A stretch of 64,000 nucleotides of DNA from Clostridia bacterium. GTDB taxonomy: Bacteria > Bacillota > Clostridia > Oscillospirales > Acutalibacteraceae. The stretch is taken from NCBI GenBank assembly GCA_017409475.1, contig JAFQSP010000014.1, positions 1-64,000 on the forward strand, given 5' to 3'. Under the pieces are notes generated by a model, which was given only the letters and a program-made list of their open reading frames with translations, ran no database searches and was not told where the DNA came from. Numbering within the stretch: the first letter of the stretch is position 1; every line of letters begins with the position of its first letter. Shown in pieces: positions 8,004 through 17,684 of the stretch. The translations under genes were made by a program, and so were the position numbers.

Positions 8004-10040
8004 TTATTGAAGCAAAGTATTAACCTTTTGTCCCGTATAAATTTCGTCAGAATTATAAAAATAAGCGTCAAAAATACTTTTTGCTACCGGGGCAATTGTT
8101 GAGCCGTGACCACCGTTTTCAATAACAATCGAAATGGCAATTTCGGGGTCGTCATATGGTGCAAAGCCAATAAACACAGCGTTATCAATTCCCTTTGGCG
8201 ACTGGGCTGTTCCTGTTTTTCCCGCTACCTTTATCGAATATTTGCCAAACGTGCCCTGAGCGGTACCGTCGGAAGTTACCCTAAGCATTCCTTCCTTAAC
8301 CGCCTTGTACGCATCGGCTGAAATCTCGGTTTCATTAAGAAGCTCGACAAAATCATCTTCTACCACTCTATCAAGCGAATAGCTCGAAACTGATTTTATA
8401 AGATGGTTTTGATACCTTTTTCCGCCACTGGCAAGGGTTGCGGTATACTGGGCGAGCTGCAAGGGGGTAAAGTTATTATCCGACTGACCGATTGCCGCCT
8501 GGATTGTGTCACCTGCTTGCCAAGCCTTACCCATTTTTTCAGAAAATTCAGGTCCTGCCAAAATTCCTGCCGATTCGCCGATTTCGACACCTGTTTTTAC
8601 GCCAAGGCCGAGCTGCTTACAATATTTATTAAGGTTGGTTATGCCGATTCGGTAGCCAAGCTCAAAGAAAAAGCAGTTGCACGATTTTGAAATTGCAGTA
8701 GATACGTTAATCGAGCCGTGACGACCGAGACAGGACGGCTGATAATCCTTAAATCGTGTATACTTTTTATTACAATTAATGTATGACGAGGTATCGATTA
8801 TCCCATTTTGAAGTCCGATAAGAGCTACCGCAGGCTTAAAGGTTGAGCCCGGCTCATATGCTCCGTAAAAAGCTCGGTTGAAAAGGGGCAGTGACTCGTC
8901 TGTCGCAAGCTTTTCGTAATTTTTTACATAATCGTCCATGCTGTAATAGGGATAGCTGACCGCTGCAAGAATTTCGCCGCTGTTTACATCGGTTACGACA
9001 ACGGCTGCTCCCGATACATCATTTTGATTTGATGTTTTTCTGTTATTTGTATTAATTTCGTCGATGGAGGTTTTAAGTGCCTGCTGGGCAACACGTTGCA
9101 AATTCTTATCAATTGTCAGCTGAACGGTGTTTCCTGCGACAGCCTCTTTTACCACGTCGGAGGAAATTATCTCACCGGTTACCGACTGAACGATTTTCAC
9201 CTTTCCGTCGACACCTTTGAGATATTTTTCGGCGGCATATTCGATTCCCGATTTACCGATTTTGTCATTCATATTATATTCGCCGCTATCCTTTACCTTT
9301 TCCCATTCCTCAGCGGTAAGAAGTCCTACGGTGCCTAAAATATGACTTGCAATTTCGGGGTCGGGATATTCCCTGAATGTTGCGGCTTTTATCATAACGC
9401 CTTTTAAAAACATTGAATTTTCTTCGACGATTTCGACCGTTTGTGTATTAACGTCCTCAGCAAATGTGAAGGGCAATGAAATGGAATAATCGCTGATATC
9501 CATCGAATATCTGACGCCCATAATTATTCTCTGCTCGCTTTTTTGATATCCTTCGAGTTTATACTTCTTTACCATTGCATCAAAGCAGTTTTCTGCCGTA
9601 GCGTAGTCATTGAGTTCGAGCTTTGATTTCATAACGCCTATCGAATGTTCCATATCGTCGGAAAAGCCATACGGTTTTGTAACCTTTAACGGCAATTTAT
9701 CGGTCCATTTCTGGTCACTGTCGGTAAGAAGACGTGTCAGCTTTAAAATAGTTTCGTTAAGTGACGAGGTCGGTAGATATGCCGCATCAAAAACAATATT
9801 AAATCCCTCACGATTGATGACAAGAGGACGGCCGTATCGGTCGATAATTTCACCTCGTGCGGCATGAATGGTTAAGGTGCGATGGCTGGAAGTATCGGCC
9901 TGGGCAAGATAGGTATCAGCATTGACAACCTGCAATTCGACCATCTTTCCCGAAAAACAGGCAAGCGTAATTGAAAGTATGCATATAAGTGCAATAAACC
10001 GCTTATAAAACGGCTTTCGTTTCTGGTAATAATATTTCAT
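8004..10040 (-). CDS. mrdA: Penicillin-binding protein 2 (elongation transpeptidase)
   Basis: A 678-residue class B penicillin-binding protein that cross-links peptidoglycan during lateral wall growth. There is one N-terminal membrane helix (about residues 14-33), a dimerisation/pedestal domain, then the transpeptidase domain with SxxK (GSTFKP, near residue 397), SxN (SCN, near 453) and KTG (KTGTAQ, near 604). It lies 35 bases after mreD in one unit with mreBCD, which supports the elongasome role rather than division. No rodA/ftsW partner is present in this window. Confidence 0.93.
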   Translation of the reverse strand: MKYYYQKRKPFYKRFIALICILSITLACFSGKMVELQVVNADTYLAQADTSSHRTLTIHAARGEIIDRYGRPLVINREGFNIVFDAAYLPTSSLNETILKLTRLLTDSDQKWTDKLPLKVTKPYGFSDDMEHSIGVMKSKLELNDYATAENCFDAMVKKYKLEGYQKSEQRIIMGVRYSMDISDYSISLPFTFAEDVNTQTVEIVEENSMFLKGVMIKAATFREYPDPEIASHILGTVGLLTAEEWEKVKDSGEYNMNDKIGKSGIEYAAEKYLKGVDGKVKIVQSVTGEIISSDVVKEAVAGNTVQLTIDKNLQRVAQQALKTSIDEINTNNRKTSNQNDVSGAAVVVTDVNSGEILAAVSYPYYSMDDYVKNYEKLATDESLPLFNRAFYGAYEPGSTFKPAVALIGLQNGIIDTSSYINCNKKYTRFKDYQPSCLGRHGSINVSTAISKSCNCFFFELGYRIGITNLNKYCKQLGLGVKTGVEIGESAGILAGPEFSEKMGKAWQAGDTIQAAIGQSDNNFTPLQLAQYTATLASGGKRYQNHLIKSVSSYSLDRVVEDDFVELLNETEISADAYKAVKEGMLRVTSDGTAQGTFGKYSIKVAGKTGTAQSPKGIDNAVFIGFAPYDDPEIAISIVIENGGHGSTIAPVAKSIFDAYFYNSDEIYTGQKVNTLLQ

Positions 10041-10075
10041 GGCCGACTCCTTCCTTTAATATTTTTTTAATACAA

Positions 10076-10591
10076 TTAATCGGTTCTAAGCTTTTTGGTC
10101 ATATAGCCGATAAAAATATAAAACGGCAGGGTAAACACCCAGCTGTAAATCGCCATCGGCATATATCTCAGCATAAGGCTATATGCGCTGTCGTCAACCC
10201 CTGCAAGCTGGTGAAAGCAAAGCCAATAAACAAAAAAGTACAAAAAGCAGGCAACGCCGCTGAGCAAAAGGGCTGTTGCGGGCGTTCTATTAAGCAAGAA
10301 CTGAATAAGCAGACCGCAGATAATACAAAAAAGGAATAAAATCGTTGTATTAAATCCGCTGATTTTTGACCAGCTTATGTCCATCAGCATTCCTGCCGCA
10401 AAGCCATAAACAAATCCTGCCGTTTCGGGATTAAACATGGTTACACAAATTACAAACGGAATCACCGGAACAGCTCGCAGTCCCGCAATTTCGGGAAATG
10501 CGTTTATCGAATTTTGCCATAAATAAAGGAGGATGCATATAAGAAAAAGCACCGTATGATAGACATATCGTCTGTTATTTCGGCTTCTCAT
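10076..10591 (-). CDS. mreD: Rod shape-determining protein MreD
   Basis: A 171-residue integral membrane protein with about five hydrophobic helices and little else, as is typical of MreD, part of the rod-shape complex with MreB, MreC and PBP2. The ATG at 10591 (MRSRNN) is preferred: GAGGAGGT lies ten bases before it, while another ATG three codons earlier touches that ribosome site. It is identified mainly by position between mreC and mrdA together with size and hydrophobicity, since MreD sequence is poorly conserved. Confidence 0.88.
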   Translation of the reverse strand: MRSRNNRRYVYHTVLFLICILLYLWQNSINAFPEIAGLRAVPVIPFVICVTMFNPETAGFVYGFAAGMLMDISWSKISGFNTTILFLFCIICGLLIQFLLNRTPATALLLSGVACFLYFFVYWLCFHQLAGVDDSAYSLMLRYMPMAIYSWVFTLPFYIFIGYMTKKLRTD

Positions 10592-10625
10592 TTCTCGCAT
10601 ACCTCCTCTTTTTTTAACGTTAAAA

Positions 10626-11474
10626 TTATTTTAAATTGGTTTGGCCCTCGAAGGAAGTGATAATCATAACACTTCTCAAATCGTCAAAATCGACGGCGGT
10701 ATCGATAACGGCATAAGAGGTTATATCCCCTTTATCCTGGCCCATTGTCTTTACCGTACCGATAACCAAACCCTCGGGAAAAATTCCACCGCCACCCGAT
10801 GTAACGATACTGTCGCCGATTGCAACCGTACAGTCACGGGTAAGATTATTGAGACGGCATTGGTCATTCTTAGCCAATTTTGCCGAGCCGACAGAAATTC
10901 CGTTATCGTCGGTTCGTGTATCGTATGCGCCTACCTTTACCGTCGGGTCAAGTACAGTAATGACAGTAGCGCTGGTAAGCGAAACACTCTTTACATATCC
11001 GACAAGTCCCTCGGCAGTAATCACAGGGTCGTAAGGGGTTATGCCGTTTAAGCTGCCAACATTTATCGTAAATGCGCCGTAAAGGTCGGACGCGTCAACC
11101 GATACAACCTTCGCTGAGCAGAATTCAAAGTCCTCGTGCTTTTCTTTTAAGCCGAGATAGTCCTTGTAAAACTCGTTTTCGATAAGGGCTGTTTCGTATT
11201 CTGTTTTTTCTTCTGTTAATGCGGCTATTTCCTCGCGTAATGTAGCATTTTCGAGCTCCAGCTCACGTATCTTTGACGGAGCTGAAAAAATATCGCCGAT
11301 ATATTTACATACCGAATTAAACCCCTGCTGAACGGGGGTTACAATTGCCGAGGCTACGCTCGATAACGGCGACGAATTATTACCAAAGGCGCCCGAAACA
11401 ATCATTAAAAGGATAAGTATAACCAGCACCGCTGAAATAACCTTGAATTTTAGGCTTCTTAAAAAAGCTCTCAT
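10626..11474 (-). CDS. mreC: Rod shape-determining protein MreC
   Basis: A 282-residue bitopic membrane protein: short cytoplasmic tail, one membrane helix (about 12-32), a coiled coil (about 68-105, rich in Glu and Leu) and a beta-rich outer domain. The blocks GAFTINVGSLNGI and VTSGGGGIFPEGLVIG are characteristic of MreC. It links the cytoplasmic MreB filament to the wall synthases and lies 21 bases after mreB in the same operon. Confidence 0.94.
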   Translation of the reverse strand: MRAFLRSLKFKVISAVLVILILLMIVSGAFGNNSSPLSSVASAIVTPVQQGFNSVCKYIGDIFSAPSKIRELELENATLREEIAALTEEKTEYETALIENEFYKDYLGLKEKHEDFEFCSAKVVSVDASDLYGAFTINVGSLNGITPYDPVITAEGLVGYVKSVSLTSATVITVLDPTVKVGAYDTRTDDNGISVGSAKLAKNDQCRLNNLTRDCTVAIGDSIVTSGGGGIFPEGLVIGTVKTMGQDKGDITSYAVIDTAVDFDDLRSVMIITSFEGQTNLK

Positions 11475-11495
11475 TATATTTCCGTCCTAAAAAAA

Positions 11496-12506
11496 TCAAT
11501 ATTTTCTTCTTCTGTAATAAGTATTAAAGGGAAGGTCGGCGTCAAGTCGCTTTCCTATTCCTTCGACAACGCAATCAATCGGGTTATCAGCAACGTGAAC
11601 GGGAATGTCGATTTCGTCCTGAATGAGCTTGTCGAGCCCACGAAGCTGCGCTCCGCCACCGGTGAGAATAATTCCTCGGTCGATTATGTCAGAAGCGAGT
11701 TCGGGAGGTGTTTTTTCGAGAGTTTCTCTTACCGCGCTAACAATCTGGCGCATGCATCTGCTGATAGCTTCCTCAACATCGGCCGTTGTAACTACAACGT
11801 TTTTCGGCAGACCGTCAATAAGGTTACGTCCTCTTATTTCCATTGATTCGTTGACCGATTCGCGACGTGCCGCACCGATTGCAATTTTTATTTCCTCGGC
11901 GGTTCGCTCGCCTATAAGCAAATTATGCTTCTTTCGAATATATGAAATAATCGCTTCGTCCTGACGGTCACCGCCTGCTCTTACCGAACGGGCAGTTACA
12001 ATATCGCCAAGAGATATTACAGCAACCTCCGCTGTACCTCCGCCGATGTCGATAACCATCGAACCGGTTGCGTCAAATACAGGAAGTCCCGCGCCAAGTG
12101 CGGCTGCAAGCGGCTCTTCGATAAGGTCAATTTCGCGAGCACCGGCGTAATGAGCCGCATCGAATACGGCTCGGCTTTCAACCTCGGTTACACCCGAAGG
12201 AATACTTACAATTACCCTTGCACGAGAGAAAAACGAGCCCTTTAATGCATCGCGTATGAACTTTTTAAGCATTGTCGCGGTAACCTCAAAGTCGGCAATT
12301 ACGCCATCCTTGAGCGGTCGAACGGCAACGATTGAGCCGGGTGTACGGCCTATCATTTCCTTAGCTTCGGTTCCAACAGCTCTTACCGCCTGATTGCGAA
12401 CGTCAACCGCAACAACCGACGGCTCACGCATAACTATTCCCTTTCCTCTTACATGCACGAAGGTGTTTGCTGTACCGAGGTCTATTCCTATATCACGAGT
12501 AAACAT
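11496..12506 (-). CDS. mreB: Rod shape-determining actin-like protein MreB
   Basis: A 336-residue actin-like ATPase that forms membrane-bound filaments guiding wall synthesis. Actin-fold nucleotide motifs are visible: IGIDLGTANT at the N-terminus, MVIDIGGGTAEVAVI in the middle and GIILTGGGAQLRGL near the C-terminus. The ATG at 12506 (MFTRDIG) is chosen because GGGAGGA lies six bases upstream; an in-frame start six codons earlier would run through that site. It is followed by mreC, mreD and mrdA in one unit. Confidence 0.96.
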   Translation of the reverse strand: MFTRDIGIDLGTANTFVHVRGKGIVMREPSVVAVDVRNQAVRAVGTEAKEMIGRTPGSIVAVRPLKDGVIADFEVTATMLKKFIRDALKGSFFSRARVIVSIPSGVTEVESRAVFDAAHYAGAREIDLIEEPLAAALGAGLPVFDATGSMVIDIGGGTAEVAVISLGDIVTARSVRAGGDRQDEAIISYIRKKHNLLIGERTAEEIKIAIGAARRESVNESMEIRGRNLIDGLPKNVVVTTADVEEAISRCMRQIVSAVRETLEKTPPELASDIIDRGIILTGGGAQLRGLDKLIQDEIDIPVHVADNPIDCVVEGIGKRLDADLPFNTYYRRRKY

Positions 12507-12607
12507 GAATTGTCCTCCCGACAAAATAAATTTTAATATTTTTTATATTTTACTAACCTATCTATTATAGCGTAAACGGTTTATATACACAACCATTTGG
12601 CGCTAAT

Positions 12608-13171
12608 TTATTCAGGTAAAATTTGAAACTTTTTAAGTGCACGGTGAATTTCCGCTGACGGTAAGCCCATTACGGTAAAGTAATCGCCGTCAATCTTTTT
12701 TACAAGCACCGAGCCCTTCCCCTGAATTCCGTAGGCTCCCGCCTTATCAAACGGCTCATTGGTCGAAATGTACCATTCGATAAGCTGGTCATCAAGCTCA
12801 TAAAATTCAACCTTTGTCGCGCTGACGAAACGCTCGCACTTTTCCTTTGAGATAATCGAAACACCGGTATAAACGGTATGCTCACGTCCCGACAAGCGTT
12901 TGAGCATTTTTACCGCATCTTCTCGTGAGGTCGGCTTTCCGAGAATTTCATCATCGAGCGCAACCACCGTATCTGATGCAACCACCACGTCGTTGGGGTT
13001 AAGAGCCGACACAGCCTTTGCCTTTCTGAATGCGAGCTCGTACACAGCATCATAACCGCCCATATCGGACGAAATCGTTTCATCCGTGTCGGTAACAACA
13101 CATTCAAAGCGGTAACCGAGATTTGTTAAAATTTCGCGTCGTCTCGGTGAAGCCGAGGCAAGTATCAGCAT
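12608..13171 (-). CDS. maf: Maf-family nucleoside triphosphate pyrophosphatase
   Basis: A 187-residue Maf protein, a pyrophosphatase acting on dTTP/UTP or modified nucleotides and linked to septum control in Bacillus. It begins with the signature SASPRRREIL and has the family motifs VVASDTVVALDDEILGKP and GAYGIQGKGSVLVKKIDGDY. It is 30 bases downstream of the U32 gene and about 100 bases upstream of mreB, the usual maf-mreB order. The gap to mreB (12507-12607) may hold the mreB promoter. Confidence 0.95.
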   Translation of the reverse strand: MLILASASPRRREILTNLGYRFECVVTDTDETISSDMGGYDAVYELAFRKAKAVSALNPNDVVVASDTVVALDDEILGKPTSREDAVKMLKRLSGREHTVYTGVSIISKEKCERFVSATKVEFYELDDQLIEWYISTNEPFDKAGAYGIQGKGSVLVKKIDGDYFTVMGLPSAEIHRALKKFQILPE

Positions 13172-13201
13172 AAATTAACCTCCAAAAAAATTATAAAAAA
13201 A

Positions 13202-15250
13202 TCATAAAACTCCGCGTTCATAAAGTCCTCGAGTAAAATCATTTTCAGGCCTCGACGAAGTTACATATTCGGCAATCACCTCGCCTACCCTTTCCCTCGT
13301 CTCGTCGGTGAAGTTGAATAGCCAAAAGGCATATTCGCCAAAATCATTCTTTTTATCGGCAAGCCAAAGCACCTTTGAATTAAGCACCTCGCTCATCGAA
13401 TACCTACACTCTATCGGGAATCGCTCACCTGCACGGTCGGTAATTTCCTTACCGCCGCCACATGAAGCACAGCCGCCCTTTTTTGAAGCGGGACAGTTTC
13501 GCGTGAGCATAAGCGGTAATCGACCGTATGCGATTATTCCAGCCTTTTTAAGCGGCGTTTTCCCTTTCGGGAGGGTGGTTTCAAAGGAAAGGGTCACCCT
13601 TTCGGCACCCATCTCCTCAATTTGTTCAATAGCGTACGAATTAAATATATTAAGTCCGAAGCCACCAAAAATTTTCATTCCCTCGGCCTTTGCAACCGAG
13701 AGTGCCGCTATGTTATGACACATAACCCATTCAACTCCGACCGCCTTTAATCCGCTAAGCCACTTTTTCGAGGCAGCTTCAAGCGAGAAAAAAGCCCTCG
13801 GCAATTCGACGCCGACCTTTACGCCATCGGCACGCAAAATGAGCTCGCTCACCATTTCGGCAGGGGTATCGGCGGGAACAAAAATCATATCGAGCCCGCT
13901 TATATCATCGGGCACCTGACTTATGTCAGAAAAGCGAGCAACAAGCTCGGCTTTTTCATTTTTATGCTCCTTTTTCTTCATAAAATCGGCTTCATAAAAA
14001 GGCACCGCTGACGGCATTCGCCCTTTATCAATCAGCTCGGTACATTCCCTTTTCATTCGGTTAATTTCCGAAACGGGAATGGCAATATTATCATCAATTT
14101 CACATTCAAATTTATTACAATAATAGGGTGTGCCGCCAAGCTTTGAGCAACGATTTTTTATATCCTCGTGACCCAGCGCCTTATTTTCGGCAATTTGAGG
14201 CATTTGACCAAACACAGTTACTGCATTTTTGCCGTCGCTCATGGTCATTTTCGTTTCTTGCCCAATTTTCGCAAAAAATGAAATGTTAACAGCCACACTC
14301 TGTCTTTCGTTTCGGTAAAGTGCTTTTAATCCGCTAACGGCTGAGCCTGATGCCGCAAGGTCGGTTTCGGTACGGTGGCCGAACATTTCCACTCCACGCT
14401 TTCCGACAAAGTAGCCATCGGTATGTCCCGACCGAGAAAAAACATCCATCAATCGAGAAAGCAGCTCGTCATCACAAAAGCCGTTATCAAGCACCTGACG
14501 AAACGCGGCGGTTGCTGCGGCAATATACTCGGGGCGCTTCATTCTTCCCTCGATTTTGAGAGAATCTACGCCGATATTTTCAATCTCGTCAAGATAATCT
14601 ATAAGAGATAAATCCTTTAAGCTAAGGGGATACTTGCCGTCCTTTGACGGTAAACGGCAGGGCTGGGCGCAATATCCGCGATTTCCGCTGCGACGTCCGA
14701 TTATGGCGCTCATATAGCATTGACCCGAAACGCACATACAAAGCGCACCATGAACAAAAAGCTCGGTTTCGATTCCTATTCGGTGAGCTACGTCGCAAAG
14801 CTCGGCTATTTCCCGCCTGTTCATTTCGCGTGCAAGTACAACCCTTTCGAAGCCCAATTCTTTTAGCTCATAAAGGGCTGACGGCGAAGTAACCGTCATC
14901 TGGGTTGATGCATGAAGCGGCATATCGGGGCATAAACGTTTTAGCAACCTTACGAGTCCTAAATCCTGAACGATAAAGGCGTCTACACCGGCTTCACAAG
15001 CCAGCTTCACCGTTTTTGTCACATCGTCAATTTCGCCTTCGGCAACGAGGGTATTGAGGGTAAGATACACCTTCACCCCTCGAATACGGCAATATTCGAC
15101 CGCATTTTTAAACTCGTCGTCGGCAAAATTGCGCGCTGAGCGACGGGCATTGAACCGACCATAGCCCATATAAACCGCATCTGCACCGCTTCGTACAGCG
15201 GCATACAGCGCTTCATCCGAGCCGACAGGACAAAGAAGCTCCGGCTTCAT
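13202..15250 (-). CDS. U32-family protein, RlhA-like (probable RNA hydroxylation)
   Basis: A 682-residue member of peptidase family U32. The N-terminal TIM-barrel-like half carries the U32 signature (HGALCMCVSGQCYMSAI) and the cysteine cluster CAQPCRLP; the C-terminal half has CPASKKGGCASCGGG. The four-cysteine pattern and the extra C-terminal domain match the long YdcP/RlhA type, which in E. coli is needed for 5-hydroxylation of 23S rRNA C2501 using prephenate-derived chemistry. Historic annotation as a collagenase is not supported. Its start overlaps the zapA stop by four bases (ATGA), so the two are translationally coupled. Confidence 0.85.
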   Translation of the reverse strand: MKPELLCPVGSDEALYAAVRSGADAVYMGYGRFNARRSARNFADDEFKNAVEYCRIRGVKVYLTLNTLVAEGEIDDVTKTVKLACEAGVDAFIVQDLGLVRLLKRLCPDMPLHASTQMTVTSPSALYELKELGFERVVLAREMNRREIAELCDVAHRIGIETELFVHGALCMCVSGQCYMSAIIGRRSGNRGYCAQPCRLPSKDGKYPLSLKDLSLIDYLDEIENIGVDSLKIEGRMKRPEYIAAATAAFRQVLDNGFCDDELLSRLMDVFSRSGHTDGYFVGKRGVEMFGHRTETDLAASGSAVSGLKALYRNERQSVAVNISFFAKIGQETKMTMSDGKNAVTVFGQMPQIAENKALGHEDIKNRCSKLGGTPYYCNKFECEIDDNIAIPVSEINRMKRECTELIDKGRMPSAVPFYEADFMKKKEHKNEKAELVARFSDISQVPDDISGLDMIFVPADTPAEMVSELILRADGVKVGVELPRAFFSLEAASKKWLSGLKAVGVEWVMCHNIAALSVAKAEGMKIFGGFGLNIFNSYAIEQIEEMGAERVTLSFETTLPKGKTPLKKAGIIAYGRLPLMLTRNCPASKKGGCASCGGGKEITDRAGERFPIECRYSMSEVLNSKVLWLADKKNDFGEYAFWLFNFTDETRERVGEVIAEYVTSSRPENDFTRGLYERGVL

Positions 15251-15594
15251 CGTCCTGCAAGCTGCTTACGAAGACGGATATTTTCCATATTCAGACGCTC
15301 AATTTCGCGTCTTGCTTCGTCAACCTCGATGATAGCATCAATCGATTTTGCATCACTCACCTGCATTTTTCCTGTTATTTTGTCAAGTGCTTTCTTTGCC
15401 TTTTCGGCCTCGTCGCAGCATTCGAGTGCGGCAAAAACCGCTACCATAGTTGTTGACAGATAAGGATTCTGCTTTGCGAGCTGGTCAAGACGCTCGTTAA
15501 GCTTTGCTCCTATTCCTCTGATATAGGTTTCGTCCTCATCGGTGTTGATATAATAATCAATTCCGCCGACACAAATTTTTACCTTTTGGGACAT
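15247..15594 (-). CDS. zapA: Cell division protein ZapA
   Basis: A 115-residue ZapA homologue, a cytoplasmic protein that bundles FtsZ filaments. The N-terminal globular part (VKICVGGIDYYINTDEDETYI) and the long C-terminal helix with Arg- and Glu-rich heptads (residues 65-113) are typical. It is the first gene of the zapA-U32-maf-mreBCD-mrdA-minD-mgsA block. The ATG is preceded by AGGTG (minus strand). Confidence 0.9.
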   Translation of the reverse strand: MSQKVKICVGGIDYYINTDEDETYIRGIGAKLNERLDQLAKQNPYLSTTMVAVFAALECCDEAEKAKKALDKITGKMQVSDAKSIDAIIEVDEARREIERLNMENIRLRKQLAGR

Positions 15595-15848
15595 AAAAAC
15601 ACCTCATCCAATAAATTTATATATACACTATAATAATATAACATATTTCGATAATTATAAAGTACTTTTTTCATTTTAAATAAATTTTGCGCCAAAAAAA
15701 CTGTTCAAAATTTCAAACCATCTTTCGTCATTATGCATAAATTACAAAAAAAATTAGTATTTTATATTATTCCACTTGATAAATTGTAAGTTTTCGAGTA
15801 AAATCATTATGCAGGTATATTATGCTTGTGTTAGGAGCGTACCAATTT

Positions 15849-16517
15849 ATGATAAATGAACTTTCGGTAAATTCATTATTTGATTTAGAAAAAACTATTG
15901 CAAAAGATATCTTTGACGGAATCAACCTACCGTTCAAGGTGCTTCCCCTCATTTCCGATTTTATTATAAAACTCGGAAACTCGCTTGACAAAGAAATTTT
16001 TGAAAAGCGCGGAGAGAACATCTGGGTAGCAAAAACGGCGAAAATTGCCCCAACCGCATATCTTAACGGGCCCCTCATTATCGATGAGGGTGCCGAAATT
16101 CGCCACTGCGCATTTATTAGAGGTAGCGCAATTATCGGTAAAGGAGCCGTTATCGGCAACTCAACCGAAGTCAAAAATGCAATTATTTTTGACAAGGCGC
16201 AGGTACCTCATTATAACTATGTCGGCGATTCAATTCTCGGCTACATGGCTCATATGGGTGCAGGTGCCGTTACTTCTAACTTAAAATCGGACAAATCGCT
16301 TGTCACCGTTTCGGTCGGAAAAGAGAAGGTCGAAACAGGACTCAAAAAATTCGGCGCAATTCTTGGCAACTATGCCGACGTTGGCTGCAACAGCGTTCTC
16401 TGTCCGGGAACAATGCTTGGTCAATCCTGCCGAGTATACCCGCTTTCGATGGTTCGTGGCTTTGTCCCCTCAAAGCATATTTATAAGAATAAGAACGACA
16501 TTGTCGAAATTAAATAA
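15849..16517 (+). CDS. Left-handed beta-helix (hexapeptide) acyl/nucleotidyltransferase-like protein
   Basis: A 222-residue protein with a helical N-terminal part (about 1-65) and a hexapeptide-repeat beta-helix from about residue 70 (WVAKTAKIAPTAYL, then IIDEGAEI and IIGKGAVI). It resembles the C-terminal half of GlmU-type proteins without the nucleotidyltransferase domain, so it probably binds an acyl-CoA or a sugar nucleotide, but no substrate can be named. The ATG at 15849 is preferred because AGGAG lies 11 bases before it; an ATG at 15822 has none. It is monocistronic. The 250 bases before it (15595-15848) are AT-rich and show nothing else clear. Confidence 0.7.
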   Translation: MINELSVNSLFDLEKTIAKDIFDGINLPFKVLPLISDFIIKLGNSLDKEIFEKRGENIWVAKTAKIAPTAYLNGPLIIDEGAEIRHCAFIRGSAIIGKGAVIGNSTEVKNAIIFDKAQVPHYNYVGDSILGYMAHMGAGAVTSNLKSDKSLVTVSVGKEKVETGLKKFGAILGNYADVGCNSVLCPGTMLGQSCRVYPLSMVRGFVPSKHIYKNKNDIVEIK

Positions 16518-16532
16518 TCATTATTAACGAGC

Positions 16533-16590
16533 TTTACTGCGTTCTCAAATCATGCCGTAGAGAACATTTAAGCAGTAAAATATAAAAAAA
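16533..16590 (+). terminator. Terminator after the hexapeptide-repeat gene
   Basis: Stem TTTACTGC plus GTTCTC, paired with GAGAAC and GCAGTAAA (16533-16579), with a bulge in the 3' arm, followed by an A/T-rich run ending in TTTTT. Confidence 0.6.
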
Positions 16591-16627
16591 TTTTTGTACC
16601 GTCGGCAGCGGTATGGAGGAATTATCA

Positions 16628-17611
16628 ATGAAAAAAATTATTGCTTTGCTTTGCATTTTAGCAATGGTCGCTTGTGCTTTTGTTTCTTGTGGCGGCGATG
16701 ACAATACCGGCACCGAAAGCTTCAAAGGAACCGAATACGAGCCCATCAAACGCGAAGAAATCGTTTATGAAAAAATCGGAGAGCCCTCTGTAAAGCCCGA
16801 AAATACATATAAATCAGGCGATATTAAGGAAATCGGCGTTTCTATCGAAGGTGCCGACGAGGATGGTACTCTCGTTCTCAAGGTAGGTAAGAAGGCCTCC
16901 CTCAAGAGCAAGCTTTTCCCCGAAAATCCGGCTATTACCGCTGTGTACTGGGAAAGCTCAAACGAAAAAATCGTTAAGGTTGACAAGGACGGAAACGTTC
17001 TTGCTTTAGCTCCCGGTTGCGCTACAATCGCATGTACAACCGTACTCGGCTTCTCTGATACAGTAAAGGTTCTCGTTTATGAATACGAGGGTAACGACGA
17101 GCTTGCAAACGAGCTTATAACACTTCTCAACGACGCAAGAGCAAAAGAGCTTTCGAAGGCTACTGACGCTGAAGCACCCAGCGAAGAAGCCGCTTCTGAA
17201 GACGCAACAGCCGACGTATCAGCGGATGCATCAACCGACGAAACCACTGACTCACTTGACCAGTATAAGCTCAAAACCGATGACGTTATGCTCAAATATG
17301 CTGTTAATCAGCGCGTTTACGAAGAAGCCTGCGAGGGTACTATGGATTCAACCCGTCCCGACTTCTACGGCATTGGAAAAGATAGACAGCATACAACAGT
17401 CCTCACCGACTACGAAATTCATAGCCGCGGAAGCACATGTCTCAACGGAATTTGGGGCGAATACACCGCCGAGCAGGTTGCCGAGATACTCCTCAGCTCA
17501 GAGGATTCAAAAAAGGCAATCATGAACAAGAATTATGAATACATCGGCGTTGGTTGCTACAAAAACGGCGAAATTACATACTGGCTCGTTACCATGATTA
17601 TACCCTTCTAA
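16628..17611 (+). CDS. Lipoprotein with Ig-like (Big_2) and CAP/SCP-like domains
   Basis: A 327-residue secreted lipoprotein. The signal peptide ends in a lipobox (AFVSCGG, lipidated Cys about residue 21). A bacterial Ig-like domain follows (about 75-155; YWESSNEKIVKVDKDGNVLALAPGCATI is typical Big_2). Next comes a low-complexity Ala/Ser/Asp/Thr linker (about 180-215) and a C-terminal CAP/SCP-like domain (about 215-327, with HSRGSTCLNGIWGEYT and YIGVGCY). CAP domains of this kind are common on Clostridia surfaces and their function is not known. GGAGG lies seven bases before the chosen ATG. Own terminator follows. Confidence 0.85.
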   Translation: MKKIIALLCILAMVACAFVSCGGDDNTGTESFKGTEYEPIKREEIVYEKIGEPSVKPENTYKSGDIKEIGVSIEGADEDGTLVLKVGKKASLKSKLFPENPAITAVYWESSNEKIVKVDKDGNVLALAPGCATIACTTVLGFSDTVKVLVYEYEGNDELANELITLLNDARAKELSKATDAEAPSEEAASEDATADVSADASTDETTDSLDQYKLKTDDVMLKYAVNQRVYEEACEGTMDSTRPDFYGIGKDRQHTTVLTDYEIHSRGSTCLNGIWGEYTAEQVAEILLSSEDSKKAIMNKNYEYIGVGCYKNGEITYWLVTMIIPF

Positions 17612-17632
17612 TAAGAAGCATTAAAAATTTTT

Positions 17633-17669
17633 ACCGCATAAAGCAAGCTGCTTTATGCGGTATTTTTTT
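17633..17669 (+). terminator. Terminator of the CAP-domain lipoprotein gene
   Basis: Perfect 13-bp stem ACCGCATAAAGCA / TGCTTTATGCGGT with a three-base loop, followed by ATTTTTTT. Confidence 0.92.
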
Positions 17670-17684
17670 ATACATATAAATAAA

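Noticed and set aside
13202..15250. Collagenase function for the U32 protein
   Set aside because: The long form with extra cysteine cluster fits RNA-hydroxylating RlhA-type proteins; no secretion signal.
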